Origin: JBHELB01 sp041859045
GTDB lineage: Bacteria > Hydrogenedentota > Hydrogenedentia > Hydrogenedentales > SLHB01
DNA length: 40,880 nt
Assembly (NCBI GenBank): GCA_041859045.1
Contig: JBHELB010000018.1
Coordinates: 1-40,880, forward strand
Reading direction: 5' to 3'
This document shows positions 7,150 to 14,878 of this stretch, in pieces. The notes under the pieces were generated by a model, which did no database searches, had not been told where the DNA came from, and saw nothing but the letters and a program-made list of their open reading frames with translations. The number at the start of each line of letters is the position of its first letter. The stretch's first letter is position 1. Position numbers and translations under genes: made by a program.

Positions 7150-9189
7150 CTAGAAGTCTTTAAAGTCGTCCTCGTCCAGCGGAATCACTTCCTCCGGATT
7201 CACTACTTTCTGCTCGTGACGAGCCCCCGTGGCCACCATAGCCTTGGAGCCTTTCGAGGACCCGTTGCCCAGCGCATGGTGCTTCGCCGACGCAGGAAGG
7301 GCCGTGGAGGCCTTCTTACGAGGCGCAGTCTTTGAAGCCGAGCCGTTGCGGCGTTGTCCGGAGGCCGCGCCCGCGCCGCCCACGATCGCCAACAGGTCGG
7401 ACACCATGTTCTCAAGTTCACCCGCCTGGGCCGACAATTCCTCGCTGGCCGACGCTGCCTCTTCCGAGTTCGCCGCGTTCGCCTGGGTCACCTTGTCCAT
7501 CTGGCTGACGGCGGTGTTGACCTGATCGATGCCCTGCGACTGCTCGTTCGTGGCCACCGACACTTCGCTCACCAACTGCGATACTTTCTGGGCTTTGTCG
7601 GTGATCTGACGCAGGATATCCGCGACTTCCGCCGATACCGCCACGCCGTTATCCGAGTTCTTCTGCGCACCCTCGATCAACGTCGCCGTGTTCTTCGCGG
7701 CCTCGGCGCTGCGCTGCGCCAGGTTGCGCACCTCTTCAGCGACCACCGCGAAGCCCTTGCCGGCTTCACCCGCACGCGCCGCTTCCACCGCCGCATTCAA
7801 CGCCAACAGATTCGTCTGGAACGCGATTTCGTCGATGGTCTTCAGAATCTTCGCCGTCTGGTCCGACGACTCTTTAATCTTGTTGATCGCATCGATCATG
7901 CGCTCCATGGCCACCGTGCCGCGCTCCGCCGACTCGCGCGCTTCGCCCGCCATCGAGTTCGCCTGGTTGGCATTGTCCGCGTTCTGACGGGTCATCGAGG
8001 CCATCTCTTCAAGCGACGCGCTTGTTTCCTCGAGGCTGGAGGCCTGCTCGCTCGCGCCTTCGGCCATCGACTGGCTCGACTGCGCCACCTGGCCCGCCGC
8101 CGCCGACACCTGCTCGGAACCCGCAGTCAAGCCTTCGATCACGCGGTTGATCGGCTTGGTGATACTGCGCGTGATGACTATGGCCATCAGAACGCCCACC
8201 ACAAACGCGCAGCCAAGCCCCACCGCCAACACCATCGTAGCCATGGCGAGCGCGCTCTCCGCCTCTCCCGCCATACCGGTGACTTGCTCCATACCGAGCT
8301 TGGCCGTGGCCTGCGCCGCGTCGAGAACCTTCTCTGCCGCCTCAGCCCGAGCCTTTGCCACAGTGGCGGACTCTTCCATATTCTTGAGTAGTTCGTTCAT
8401 GGCGGCGAGATAGGAGTCACCTGCGGCTTTACACTTCGCGATCTGCTCCAAATTGGCGGGATCGCGGGTCACGGCCTTGAGTTCTTCAAGTTTTTGGCCG
8501 ATGCCCGCGAAATTCTTCGTCGCCTCGCTAATCGGAGTCGCATCGCGCTGCGCCATTCCACGCCAAACCGCGATGCGCGTCGCGTTGCCGAGGTCAACGA
8601 TGTCGTTCGCAACGGTGATTTTCCAGGCGCGCTCCGTCAATGCCTTCTTGGCGGCATCGTCCACTGCGGCGAGCGCACCAATCTCTTCCTGGTGCTTCTC
8701 ATTTTGTCCTTTGAGGTACTCTGCACACTCTTTCATATAGGCTGCGGCTGATTCATTGAGGGTTTCCCGAATCTTGTCGGCCCCCGTCTCAAGCGCTTCG
8801 GTCTTGTCGACCAGCTCCTTGTAACGCCCCGCTTCGGTCGTCGCTTTTCCCGCATTGTCGACGAGAGCCGTCAGACCTCGCTCCTTGCCAAGCTTCATGG
8901 CCTCCGCAAGATTGGACTCCACCTTCGCCAGAGCCGCGCGCCCGGCGTCCAGATAGTCCTTTTCGCCCACAAGGCCGTAGGCGCGGATGTTGTACATCGT
9001 CTCCCATGAAGTGCGCTCAACCAGATTGGCCACGCCCACTTCCGGCACATAGGACTCGACCATCAACGTGGCCTTGCCCTTCACATTCACCATATTCCAC
9101 ATCGCCAGCGCGCCAAGCCCCATGGCGATAATCAACAATGCGGCGAACCCCGCCCCGATCTTTGCCCCGAGTTTCATATTCTTAAACAT
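7150..9189 (-). CDS. Methyl-accepting chemotaxis protein with long helical periplasmic domain
   Basis: A transmembrane chemoreceptor of 679 residues. TM1 lies at about 10-32, followed by roughly 270 residues of almost purely helical periplasmic sequence reminiscent of helical-bimodular (HBM) sensors, and TM2 at about 310-335. Only a short HAMP-like piece (ITRSITKPINRVIEGL) precedes the signalling domain. The hairpin tip has the conserved IDEIAFQTNLLALNAAVEAA stretch that binds CheW and CheA. A low-complexity basic linker leads to an acidic tail ending EEVIPLDEDDFKDF. I chose the ATG at 9189 because GGAGG lies 9 nt upstream; a GTG at 9195 is too close to it. It follows cheW by 32 nt and is presumably read from the sigma-54 promoter at 9889-9904. 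The ligand is unknown. Confidence 0.93.
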   Translation of the reverse strand: MFKNMKLGAKIGAGFAALLIIAMGLGALAMWNMVNVKGKATLMVESYVPEVGVANLVERTSWETMYNIRAYGLVGEKDYLDAGRAALAKVESNLAEAMKLGKERGLTALVDNAGKATTEAGRYKELVDKTEALETGADKIRETLNESAAAYMKECAEYLKGQNEKHQEEIGALAAVDDAAKKALTERAWKITVANDIVDLGNATRIAVWRGMAQRDATPISEATKNFAGIGQKLEELKAVTRDPANLEQIAKCKAAGDSYLAAMNELLKNMEESATVAKARAEAAEKVLDAAQATAKLGMEQVTGMAGEAESALAMATMVLAVGLGCAFVVGVLMAIVITRSITKPINRVIEGLTAGSEQVSAAAGQVAQSSQSMAEGASEQASSLEETSASLEEMASMTRQNADNANQANSMAGEARESAERGTVAMERMIDAINKIKESSDQTAKILKTIDEIAFQTNLLALNAAVEAARAGEAGKGFAVVAEEVRNLAQRSAEAAKNTATLIEGAQKNSDNGVAVSAEVADILRQITDKAQKVSQLVSEVSVATNEQSQGIDQVNTAVSQMDKVTQANAANSEEAASASEELSAQAGELENMVSDLLAIVGGAGAASGQRRNGSASKTAPRKKASTALPASAKHHALGNGSSKGSKAMVATGARHEQKVVNPEEVIPLDEDDFKDF

Positions 9190-9221
9190 ACGCACGTTCC
9201 TCCCTAGTACTGCGGGCCGGC

Positions 9222-9746
9222 CTAGGCCTGACCAGCCGTTTGTTCCAACGCCACCAGCTCGCCCCCTCCCAACACACGGTCAACGTCCAACAACATGATC
9301 ACCTTCTGTTCCACCTTGCCGATGCCGAGGATGAAATCCGTATCCACCGCGCTGCCGAAGGTAGGCGGCGGTTCGATCTGTTCACCACGGACCTCAAGCA
9401 CTTCGGAAACCTCATCCACGATGATGCCCATCGTCACTTCCCGTTGCGCCGTGGCGACTTGGACCACGATGATGCAGGTGCGATCGGTGTCGTCCATTTG
9501 CTCCATCGCGAACTTCAGACGGAGATCCACCACCGGGATCACCTTTCCTCGCAGATTGATCACTCCCCGCACGTATTCCGGCGAGCGAGGAATGTGGGTA
9601 ACGCTCATAATCCCGATGATCTCTTGGACCTTCAGGATCTCGAGCCCGTAGAGTTCGGCGCCTAACTTGAACGTTAGGTACTTTCCGGCTTGGGCCACTC
9701 GTCCAGTTTCGGACGCGGCTATCGTCCCAATCCCAGTCTCACTCAT
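9222..9746 (-). CDS. cheW: CheW chemotaxis coupling protein
   Basis: An adaptor that links chemoreceptors to CheA in the signalling array. The protein has 174 residues, with one CheW domain from about residue 22: KYLTFKLGAELYGLEILKVQEII, then the conserved VRGVINLRGKVIPVVDLR core, DRTCIIVV and a VEQKVIMLLDVDRVL end. The ATG at 9746 is preceded by AAGGAGG with 9 nt between; an upstream start at 9794 would add 16 residues that do not look like CheW. It is the first gene after the sigma-54 promoter and directly precedes a chemoreceptor, so receptor and adaptor are probably made together. No CheA gene is in the window. Confidence 0.95.
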   Translation of the reverse strand: MSETGIGTIAASETGRVAQAGKYLTFKLGAELYGLEILKVQEIIGIMSVTHIPRSPEYVRGVINLRGKVIPVVDLRLKFAMEQMDDTDRTCIIVVQVATAQREVTMGIIVDEVSEVLEVRGEQIEPPPTFGSAVDTDFILGIGKVEQKVIMLLDVDRVLGGGELVALEQTAGQA

Positions 9747-9846
9747 TGCTACCCCTCCTTCTGGTGGCGTGCGGTCCGGGGAGTTCTCGTGCATCGCTTC
9801 CCCGGCTTTTTAACTTCGCCCCTTCCCTGACAGACCTTTCCAACAG

Positions 9847-9864
9847 ACACCGTACAGGCGGTGT
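9847..9864 (-). promoter_or_regulatory. Inverted repeat in the cheW leader
   Basis: ACACCG (9847-9852) and CGGTGT (9859-9864) are exact reverse complements around six bases. They lie just downstream of the expected sigma-54 start site, so they could form a small 5' leader hairpin or an operator. The arms are short and this could be chance. Confidence 0.3.
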
Positions 9865-9888
9865 GTATGCTTGCATCGCCTTTTCTAA

Positions 9889-9904
9889 TGCAAGGGATAT
9901 GCCA
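9889..9904 (-). promoter_or_regulatory. Sigma-54 (-24/-12) promoter for cheW and chemoreceptor
   Basis: Read on the minus strand the sequence is TGGCATATCCCTTGCA. It fits the sigma-54 consensus TGGCAYRNNNNTTGCW at every fixed position, with the obligatory GG and GC at the right spacing. Transcription should begin about 12 nt further on, near 9877-9880, giving a leader of about 130 nt before cheW. The gene immediately upstream (10109-11521) encodes a sigma-54-dependent activator, which strengthens the call. Confidence 0.85.
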
Positions 9905-10029
9905 TAACGATGAAAAAGGAAAATATGGACGAAATGTCTTTTTATAGCGGGGTTTGCAGTATTTTCCGCAATTTCCTGTAGGTGAAATCCGGAGTAACCA
10001 AAGATCCGACTGAGGCGGGTATTTTGTGT

Positions 10030-10052
10030 AACTTATTGATAATCAATAAGTT
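10030..10052. promoter_or_regulatory. Perfect 11+1+11 palindrome, candidate activator site (UAS)
   Basis: AACTTATTGAT (10030-10040) and ATCAATAAGTT (10042-10052) are exact reverse complements around one A. The centre is about 140 bp upstream of the -24 box of the sigma-54 promoter, the usual range for an enhancer bound by an NtrC-type regulator with a Fis-like helix-turn-helix. The stem is AT-rich with no T tract, so it is a poor terminator candidate. That the adjacent regulator binds it is inference. Confidence 0.65.
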
Positions 10053-10065
10053 GTCTTCAGAAACT

Positions 10066-10085
10066 TCTGTCAGGAACTGGACAGA
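10066..10085 (-). terminator. Weak hairpin after the response regulator gene
   Basis: TCTGTC (10066-10071) and GACAGA (10080-10085) form a six-base inverted repeat around eight bases, 24 nt beyond the regulator stop. There is no T tract. It could be a weak terminator or a second regulatory site next to the large palindrome. Confidence 0.25.
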
Positions 10086-10108
10086 GGTTACACCCCTTTG
10101 GAGAGAAG

Positions 10109-11521
10109 CTAGTCTTCTTCAGCGCCCTCGAGCTTATGAAGGCGCTTAACCAAAGCGGGGCGGCTGATTCCGAGCAATTGAGCCGCAATGGTATGGTTGC
10201 CTTCCGCGCGACGAAGGGCTTCCTTGACGATGAAATTCGTAGCCTCGCGTAAGGTGGGGAAGCTGGCTTGCACGGAAAGCGGGGGCACAGGCTCATCGCC
10301 TTTGAACACCGCAGGGCGAGATTCGATCCGGTTCCGGAAGAGTTCGAGCGACATCACATGCGACTGATGATTAGCAACGGCCTCGTAGACCATCGACTCG
10401 AGTTCTCGCACATTCCCCGGAAACGCATACGTTCCAAGTAATACGCTCAACTCCTTGGGCACACTTGGCCGAGATTTGCCGAGCAGCGTCGCCGCCTTAG
10501 TAATGAAGTGATCGAGCAGCAGCGGGATGTCGTCGGTCCGTTCGCGCAGCGGCGGAATATGCACGTGGTGCGTGCGCAGACGATAGTAGAGGTCCTTGCG
10601 AAATTGCCGGTCGCCTTGCAGTTTTTCGAGGTCGCGGTTGGTCGCCACCACAATGCGCGCATCGGTGCGTTTGGCATGGTCCGCGCCGAGCTGGAAATAT
10701 TCCCGCTCCTGCAAAAGGCGCAACAGTTTCACTTGCGACACTTGACTCAACTCGCCGATTTCGTCGAGAAACAGCGTTCCGCCCGCAGCTTTTTCGATCA
10801 GCCCCGGCCGCGCCGTCTCCGCGCCGGTGTACGCGCCCTTGATGTGTCCAAAGAGCGTATCCGAAAGCAGGAGATCGTCCACACCGCTCACGTTGACGCT
10901 GACGAATTCGCCCTTGCGCTTGCTCAGGGCGTGAACCGCGCGCGCGAACAGCTCCTTTCCGGTTCCAGTTTCGCCCGTGATCAACACGGGCCAGGCGGTG
11001 ATGGCGACCGTTTCGACATAGCGGCAGATGGACTTCATCGTCGCGTTACGTGTGACAATCTCGGAAAAGAGCTGGGGATGTTGCAGTCCTTCGGCGTGCA
11101 TCTGAGTGCGCAGTTGGCTGTTTTCGCGGCGGAGTTCTCCAATTTCCACCGCGCGTCGCACCGCCGAGACGAGGCGGGTATCTTCCACCGGCTTGACGAG
11201 GTAGTCAAAGGCGCCGGACCGCATACAGGCCACCGCCGTGCCCACGTCGTTTGCGCCGGTGACGATCAGCACGGGGACTTCCGGGTGCTCCTGTGTGGTG
11301 GAAGCAAGCACTTCTTCACCGGAGAGGTGCGGCATCGTCAGGTCAAGCACCAGAGCCGCCGCGCCATGTTCGTCGAGAATCCCCGCCACTTCGCGGGCAT
11401 CCGAACACGTCACGATGTTATCGAACCCCGCGTAGCGCAGGGCCGCTTCCGAACACACCAGAATAGGGCGTTCGTCGTCCACCAGCACGATCGGCGCCCA
11501 GGGAGTCTTCAGTTGTCCCAT
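10109..11521 (-). CDS. Sigma-54-dependent response regulator (NtrC family)
   Basis: A DNA-binding activator of 470 residues that opens sigma-54 promoters by ATP hydrolysis. The receiver domain (about 10-125) has acidic residues Asp15 and Asp16, phosphoacceptor Asp60 in LVLDLTMP and Lys110. The AAA+ domain (about 155-385) has Walker A GETGTGKE (183-190), the sigma-54 contact loop as GAYTGA (229-234; usually GAFTGA) and Walker B GTLFLDEIGEL (248-258). A Fis-type helix-turn-helix ends the protein (EGNHTIAAQLLGISRPALVKRL). Its start overlaps the stop of the kinase gene by one base (TAATG), so the two are translationally coupled partners. The next gene downstream, cheW, has a sigma-54 promoter, the most likely target. 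Confidence 0.95.
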   Translation of the reverse strand: MGQLKTPWAPIVLVDDERPILVCSEAALRYAGFDNIVTCSDAREVAGILDEHGAAALVLDLTMPHLSGEEVLASTTQEHPEVPVLIVTGANDVGTAVACMRSGAFDYLVKPVEDTRLVSAVRRAVEIGELRRENSQLRTQMHAEGLQHPQLFSEIVTRNATMKSICRYVETVAITAWPVLITGETGTGKELFARAVHALSKRKGEFVSVNVSGVDDLLLSDTLFGHIKGAYTGAETARPGLIEKAAGGTLFLDEIGELSQVSQVKLLRLLQEREYFQLGADHAKRTDARIVVATNRDLEKLQGDRQFRKDLYYRLRTHHVHIPPLRERTDDIPLLLDHFITKAATLLGKSRPSVPKELSVLLGTYAFPGNVRELESMVYEAVANHQSHVMSLELFRNRIESRPAVFKGDEPVPPLSVQASFPTLREATNFIVKEALRRAEGNHTIAAQLLGISRPALVKRLHKLEGAEED

Positions 11522-13029
11522 TACGACGTACCCTCTTGTTGCCCGTCCGCGGACGGCGGCGTAATCGGCAACAGTAGACGCACCCGCGTCCCCTGACCTT
11601 GTGTTGATTCTATCTCCAAGACGCCCTCGTGTTCGCGTACGATACTCGCCGCGATCGACAGGCCTAGTCCACGGCCGCCCGCGGTGCGGCGGGTGGTAAA
11701 GAACGGATCCGTCACGTGATTCATGATTTCAGCGGGGATTCCATGGCCGCTGTCAGCAACTTCGACCTCCACCTGCCCTGACTCGGGGCGATAGCGTGTC
11801 GCCACGCGCACAAACGCGTCACGATCGGGCAACGATTGGCATGCGTTGGTTATGATCGAGATCAGGGCCTGCTCGAGGCGTCGGTAGTATCCCGTAAGAA
11901 GCGGAATGCCCTCGCCCAGTTCAAGAGAGAAGTTGTTCGTACTTCGTCGCAGCATGTTGGAGAGCAGCGTCACCGCCGATTTCACTACCGCATTGAGGTC
12001 GAGTTCCTCACTCGTCTCGCCGGGACGATGCATGGCAAAATCGCGCAACTCCTGCACGATGTCCTTGATCTTCGTTGCGCCGCTCAGAATGCCTTGAAGC
12101 AGTTCTGGGGCAAACGCGGAGACTTCGCTGCATGACATCCCGCCGATTTTGGTGTCTCCATGCTCACGGATGTGCTCGTCCAGAATGTCTTTCACGCCGT
12201 CCCACACCCGCAGGAGAGTCCCCGCGCCGGACATGATGAAATGGTTTGGGTTGTTGACCTCGTGCGCAACGCCTGAAACGAGGATACCAAGGGAATCCAT
12301 TTTCTGAGCTTGCTGCAAGTACTCGCGATGACGACGCGCATCGGCATCCAACTGTTTGCGCTCGAGCACTTCACCCATACGCAACGCCACCGCCCAAAAA
12401 AAGATCTTAAGATCTGCCTGTTCGGCGGTATCGAGTTCCTTTTTTGAGTTGGTCAATTCAAGGACGATGGAGCCGCAGATCTTTCCGCCTTGTTGCAGGG
12501 GTTCTTCTATCCGAATATCCGCCGGTTCTGACAACGGACTTCCATATACTCCCTCAAAATACCTGATTTTCGCTTTGGCGGTCCATCCTTCAGGCGCAAC
12601 TTCCGACAAGATGCTTGCCGCGCGGGTTAGCAGTTCGTCTATGTCCAAGTCTCGCTCTTGGTAAAGAGACGATAGTTCGACAAGGCATTTCGAGCCCCGC
12701 TCGCACCGTTCAAGCTCTCGCGCCTGACTGGAAAGCGACCGACGCGCGGAATCCAGGCGAGGAAGCACGTGATTCAGCCAAAGCAACAAGGCAATGAGTA
12801 GAGTTTCTGTCAGCAGCGCTTCCGCGACGTAGAACCATTCCCAGCCATGAATCTCTGCGCGTTCCGCGGTACGTAGAAAAAAAGCGGTTGAACTCACAAT
12901 GCCTGTCGCCAATGCCGCCGAGGCGAACATCGCGATCAAGGGACGCCCCAGCCTGAACAGGCGTAGCGCTAGCAGCAGGGCCAGTACCTGAACAATAAGC
13001 GCAATGCCAGAAATCGTGTTTAGTAGCAA
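11521..13029 (-). CDS. Membrane sensor histidine kinase, partner of the sigma-54 regulator
   Basis: A kinase of 502 residues. Three hydrophobic segments at the N-terminus (about 5-25, 31-52 and 66-88) anchor it in the membrane with almost no periplasmic loop, so the stimulus may be intramembrane or cytoplasmic. A GAF-like region (about 115-225) follows, then the dimerisation domain with His256 in GVAHEVNNPNHFI and an ATPase domain with NACQSL, DSGHGI and GGRGLGLSIA. This H-box pattern is typical of kinases paired with NtrC-type regulators. The frame opens at a TTG (13029) with GGAG 8 nt upstream; no nearby in-frame ATG fits better. It is the first gene of the two-gene kinase/regulator operon. 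Confidence 0.9.
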   Translation of the reverse strand: MLLNTISGIALIVQVLALLLALRLFRLGRPLIAMFASAALATGIVSSTAFFLRTAERAEIHGWEWFYVAEALLTETLLIALLLWLNHVLPRLDSARRSLSSQARELERCERGSKCLVELSSLYQERDLDIDELLTRAASILSEVAPEGWTAKAKIRYFEGVYGSPLSEPADIRIEEPLQQGGKICGSIVLELTNSKKELDTAEQADLKIFFWAVALRMGEVLERKQLDADARRHREYLQQAQKMDSLGILVSGVAHEVNNPNHFIMSGAGTLLRVWDGVKDILDEHIREHGDTKIGGMSCSEVSAFAPELLQGILSGATKIKDIVQELRDFAMHRPGETSEELDLNAVVKSAVTLLSNMLRRSTNNFSLELGEGIPLLTGYYRRLEQALISIITNACQSLPDRDAFVRVATRYRPESGQVEVEVADSGHGIPAEIMNHVTDPFFTTRRTAGGRGLGLSIAASIVREHEGVLEIESTQGQGTRVRLLLPITPPSADGQQEGTS

Positions 13030-13088
13030 GCGTTCATCTCCGCACTCCGACCAAGCCGCCCTTCCCCGTTACGGCATAGAGTGCGTTT

Positions 13089-13117
13089 ATTGTACGACAC
13101 CGCTACCGAACGGTCAA
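13089..13117 (-). promoter_or_regulatory. Sigma-70-type promoter of the kinase/regulator operon
   Basis: On the minus strand: TTGACC (13117-13112), a 17-bp spacer and TACAAT (13094-13089). Both boxes are one mismatch from consensus at ideal spacing. The expected start is near 13082, about 53 nt before the TTG start codon. Confidence 0.7.
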
Positions 13118-13140
13118 AGCAGATCTGAACAAAGAAACGA

Positions 13141-14796
13141 TCACGAATCGCGGCGTTCGTATACGGCCACCCAAGCGCCGCCCGTCGGTATCGCCGCGGC
13201 CTCCGCGCGAGCGCCCCAGACATAACGTGTGGCATTTTGGTTAGAAATCTCGACGAGTCCAACCCGGCGATAGTGGGAATCCACGTACTTCCCCATCCAG
13301 TTGAAAAGTTCGTTGTGCGATTTTGGCCGCGCCAGCCATGACGTCGATACGCGGACATACACTAAGTAACGCGGATGCGCCGACTCGACTTGCCGGATCA
13401 GGTTTTGCTGCATGGTCAGCGCGAAAGGATGAGGCTCCATGAGGGGATACATGTACATGTACCCTGTGGCCGCGCGGCGTTGACTGTAGAAGTATATCTG
13501 CGGTTCCGATCCAAGCACCGCCACTTTGTCGGAAGGAGATGAGTGCTCGCGGATATATTCCGAAATCGCAACGGACTCGGGGAACGGGTTCGCGCCATAG
13601 ATCGCGCGGGTCACCATGGAAGGCGGAAACCGCAGCAGAAGCACCTGCTCCTTCGCCAGCAGGTAGCCGTAGCCAATCCCAATGGCTGCGAGTGTCAACC
13701 CCGCGGCGGCCGCGTGGCCCCATTTTTTCTGCGTTGCCACGGCCAACGCCGCGACGCCGGATCCCGCCAAGAGCGCCAGGGCGGGCATGAGTACTACGAA
13801 ATAGTGTTGCCGGAAGTAGAGTCCGGGGCATACCGCCAAGAACGAGGCTACAAACCAGAAGGTCACGAAGAACGAGCGCTTGAGATCTTCTCTATTCCAC
13901 CACGACGCCACGATGCCTACCAGGGCCAATACCCAAAACGGCGCCACGGGGGGAACCAGCGAACGAAGCGTGTATAGCAAAGATGTCCAGCCATCGCGAA
14001 AAGACAGAATTGAGACATACTCGCTCGCGTAGTCCATCGTCCAGAACCAGAACGTTCCGAAGACGCCCGCCTTCCATAGCCACAGGCACATTAAACAATA
14101 GGGCACAAACACGCCCACGCTAAACAGCGCGCACGCGCTCAAGAGCATTCGCCAGCAGAAAGGCTTTCGAGCAAACAGTACTCCCGCCAGATACAGACCG
14201 GAAAACAAAATCACCGGCGCGGCGTGCTGTTTCATAAGAAACGCCAGGCCGAGCAATAGTCCCGCACTGAAGAACCAATACCAGCGCCCCTTCTCCAGCC
14301 CCTGCAGCAGCAAGAACACGCCGGGCACCATAAAGAAAGTGACGAAATGCGTGGCGTGCGCGTAGGGGCCGAGAATCCCCACGCTAAGTGTCATCGCCGC
14401 GTAGGCCGTGGCCGCGACAAGCCCCGCGCGGTCGTCAACAAGCCGCCGCCCGAGGAGGAACATGAACGTGATGGTTGCGGCGTTGATCAGCAACAGCCCC
14501 AAATGCACTCCGCTCACGGTCTGACCGAACACCGTCATCACCGCAGCATAGGCGATATAGATGCCCGGCATCTTCATGTTGTACGCCTCGGCGAACGGCG
14601 GCACTCCCTGCAGCAGCAGTTGTCCCGCATAGGCGTACTCGCCCTCGTCGCGCTCCAAAGGAGCATCCAAGAGACGCACACGAATCGCAACGGTGAGCAA
14701 AATTATCGCCAGCAAGACGCCCCATACCCAGTAGTTCTGGGCGGGAACGTTCCTGGACGCCGAGATATGTTTCTCTCGTTTCGAAGGCTTGGTCAT
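13141..14796 (-). CDS. GT39-like membrane glycosyltransferase (PMT/ArnT type)
   Basis: A polytopic inner-membrane enzyme of 551 residues that should transfer a sugar from a polyprenyl-phosphate donor to a lipid, glycan or protein in the periplasm. After TM1 (about 28-48) comes the first loop with ERDEGEYAYAG, the acidic motif that holds the catalytic Asp in this superfamily, then KMPGIYIAYA and around ten hydrophobic helices. The C-terminal ~150 residues (KVAVLGSEPQIYFYSQR...) are a soluble periplasmic domain as in the family. I chose the ATG at 14796, with AAGGA 7 nt upstream; an ATG at 14802 is also possible, while further extension would run into the upstream TPR gene. The acceptor cannot be told from sequence. 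Confidence 0.8.
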   Translation of the reverse strand: MTKPSKREKHISASRNVPAQNYWVWGVLLAIILLTVAIRVRLLDAPLERDEGEYAYAGQLLLQGVPPFAEAYNMKMPGIYIAYAAVMTVFGQTVSGVHLGLLLINAATITFMFLLGRRLVDDRAGLVAATAYAAMTLSVGILGPYAHATHFVTFFMVPGVFLLLQGLEKGRWYWFFSAGLLLGLAFLMKQHAAPVILFSGLYLAGVLFARKPFCWRMLLSACALFSVGVFVPYCLMCLWLWKAGVFGTFWFWTMDYASEYVSILSFRDGWTSLLYTLRSLVPPVAPFWVLALVGIVASWWNREDLKRSFFVTFWFVASFLAVCPGLYFRQHYFVVLMPALALLAGSGVAALAVATQKKWGHAAAAGLTLAAIGIGYGYLLAKEQVLLLRFPPSMVTRAIYGANPFPESVAISEYIREHSSPSDKVAVLGSEPQIYFYSQRRAATGYMYMYPLMEPHPFALTMQQNLIRQVESAHPRYLVYVRVSTSWLARPKSHNELFNWMGKYVDSHYRRVGLVEISNQNATRYVWGARAEAAAIPTGGAWVAVYERRDS

Positions 14797-14878
14797 TCGC
14801 ATTTCCTTATATCTATCCCCTGGGAACTCCGCAAGCTTACGAAAAAGACGACGCAAAGGCGAAACAGAATCCAAACGA

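Noticed and set aside
7354..8391. Long open frame on the plus strand opposite the chemoreceptor
   Set aside because: Arg/His-rich sequence typical of an antisense shadow of a helical GC-rich gene.
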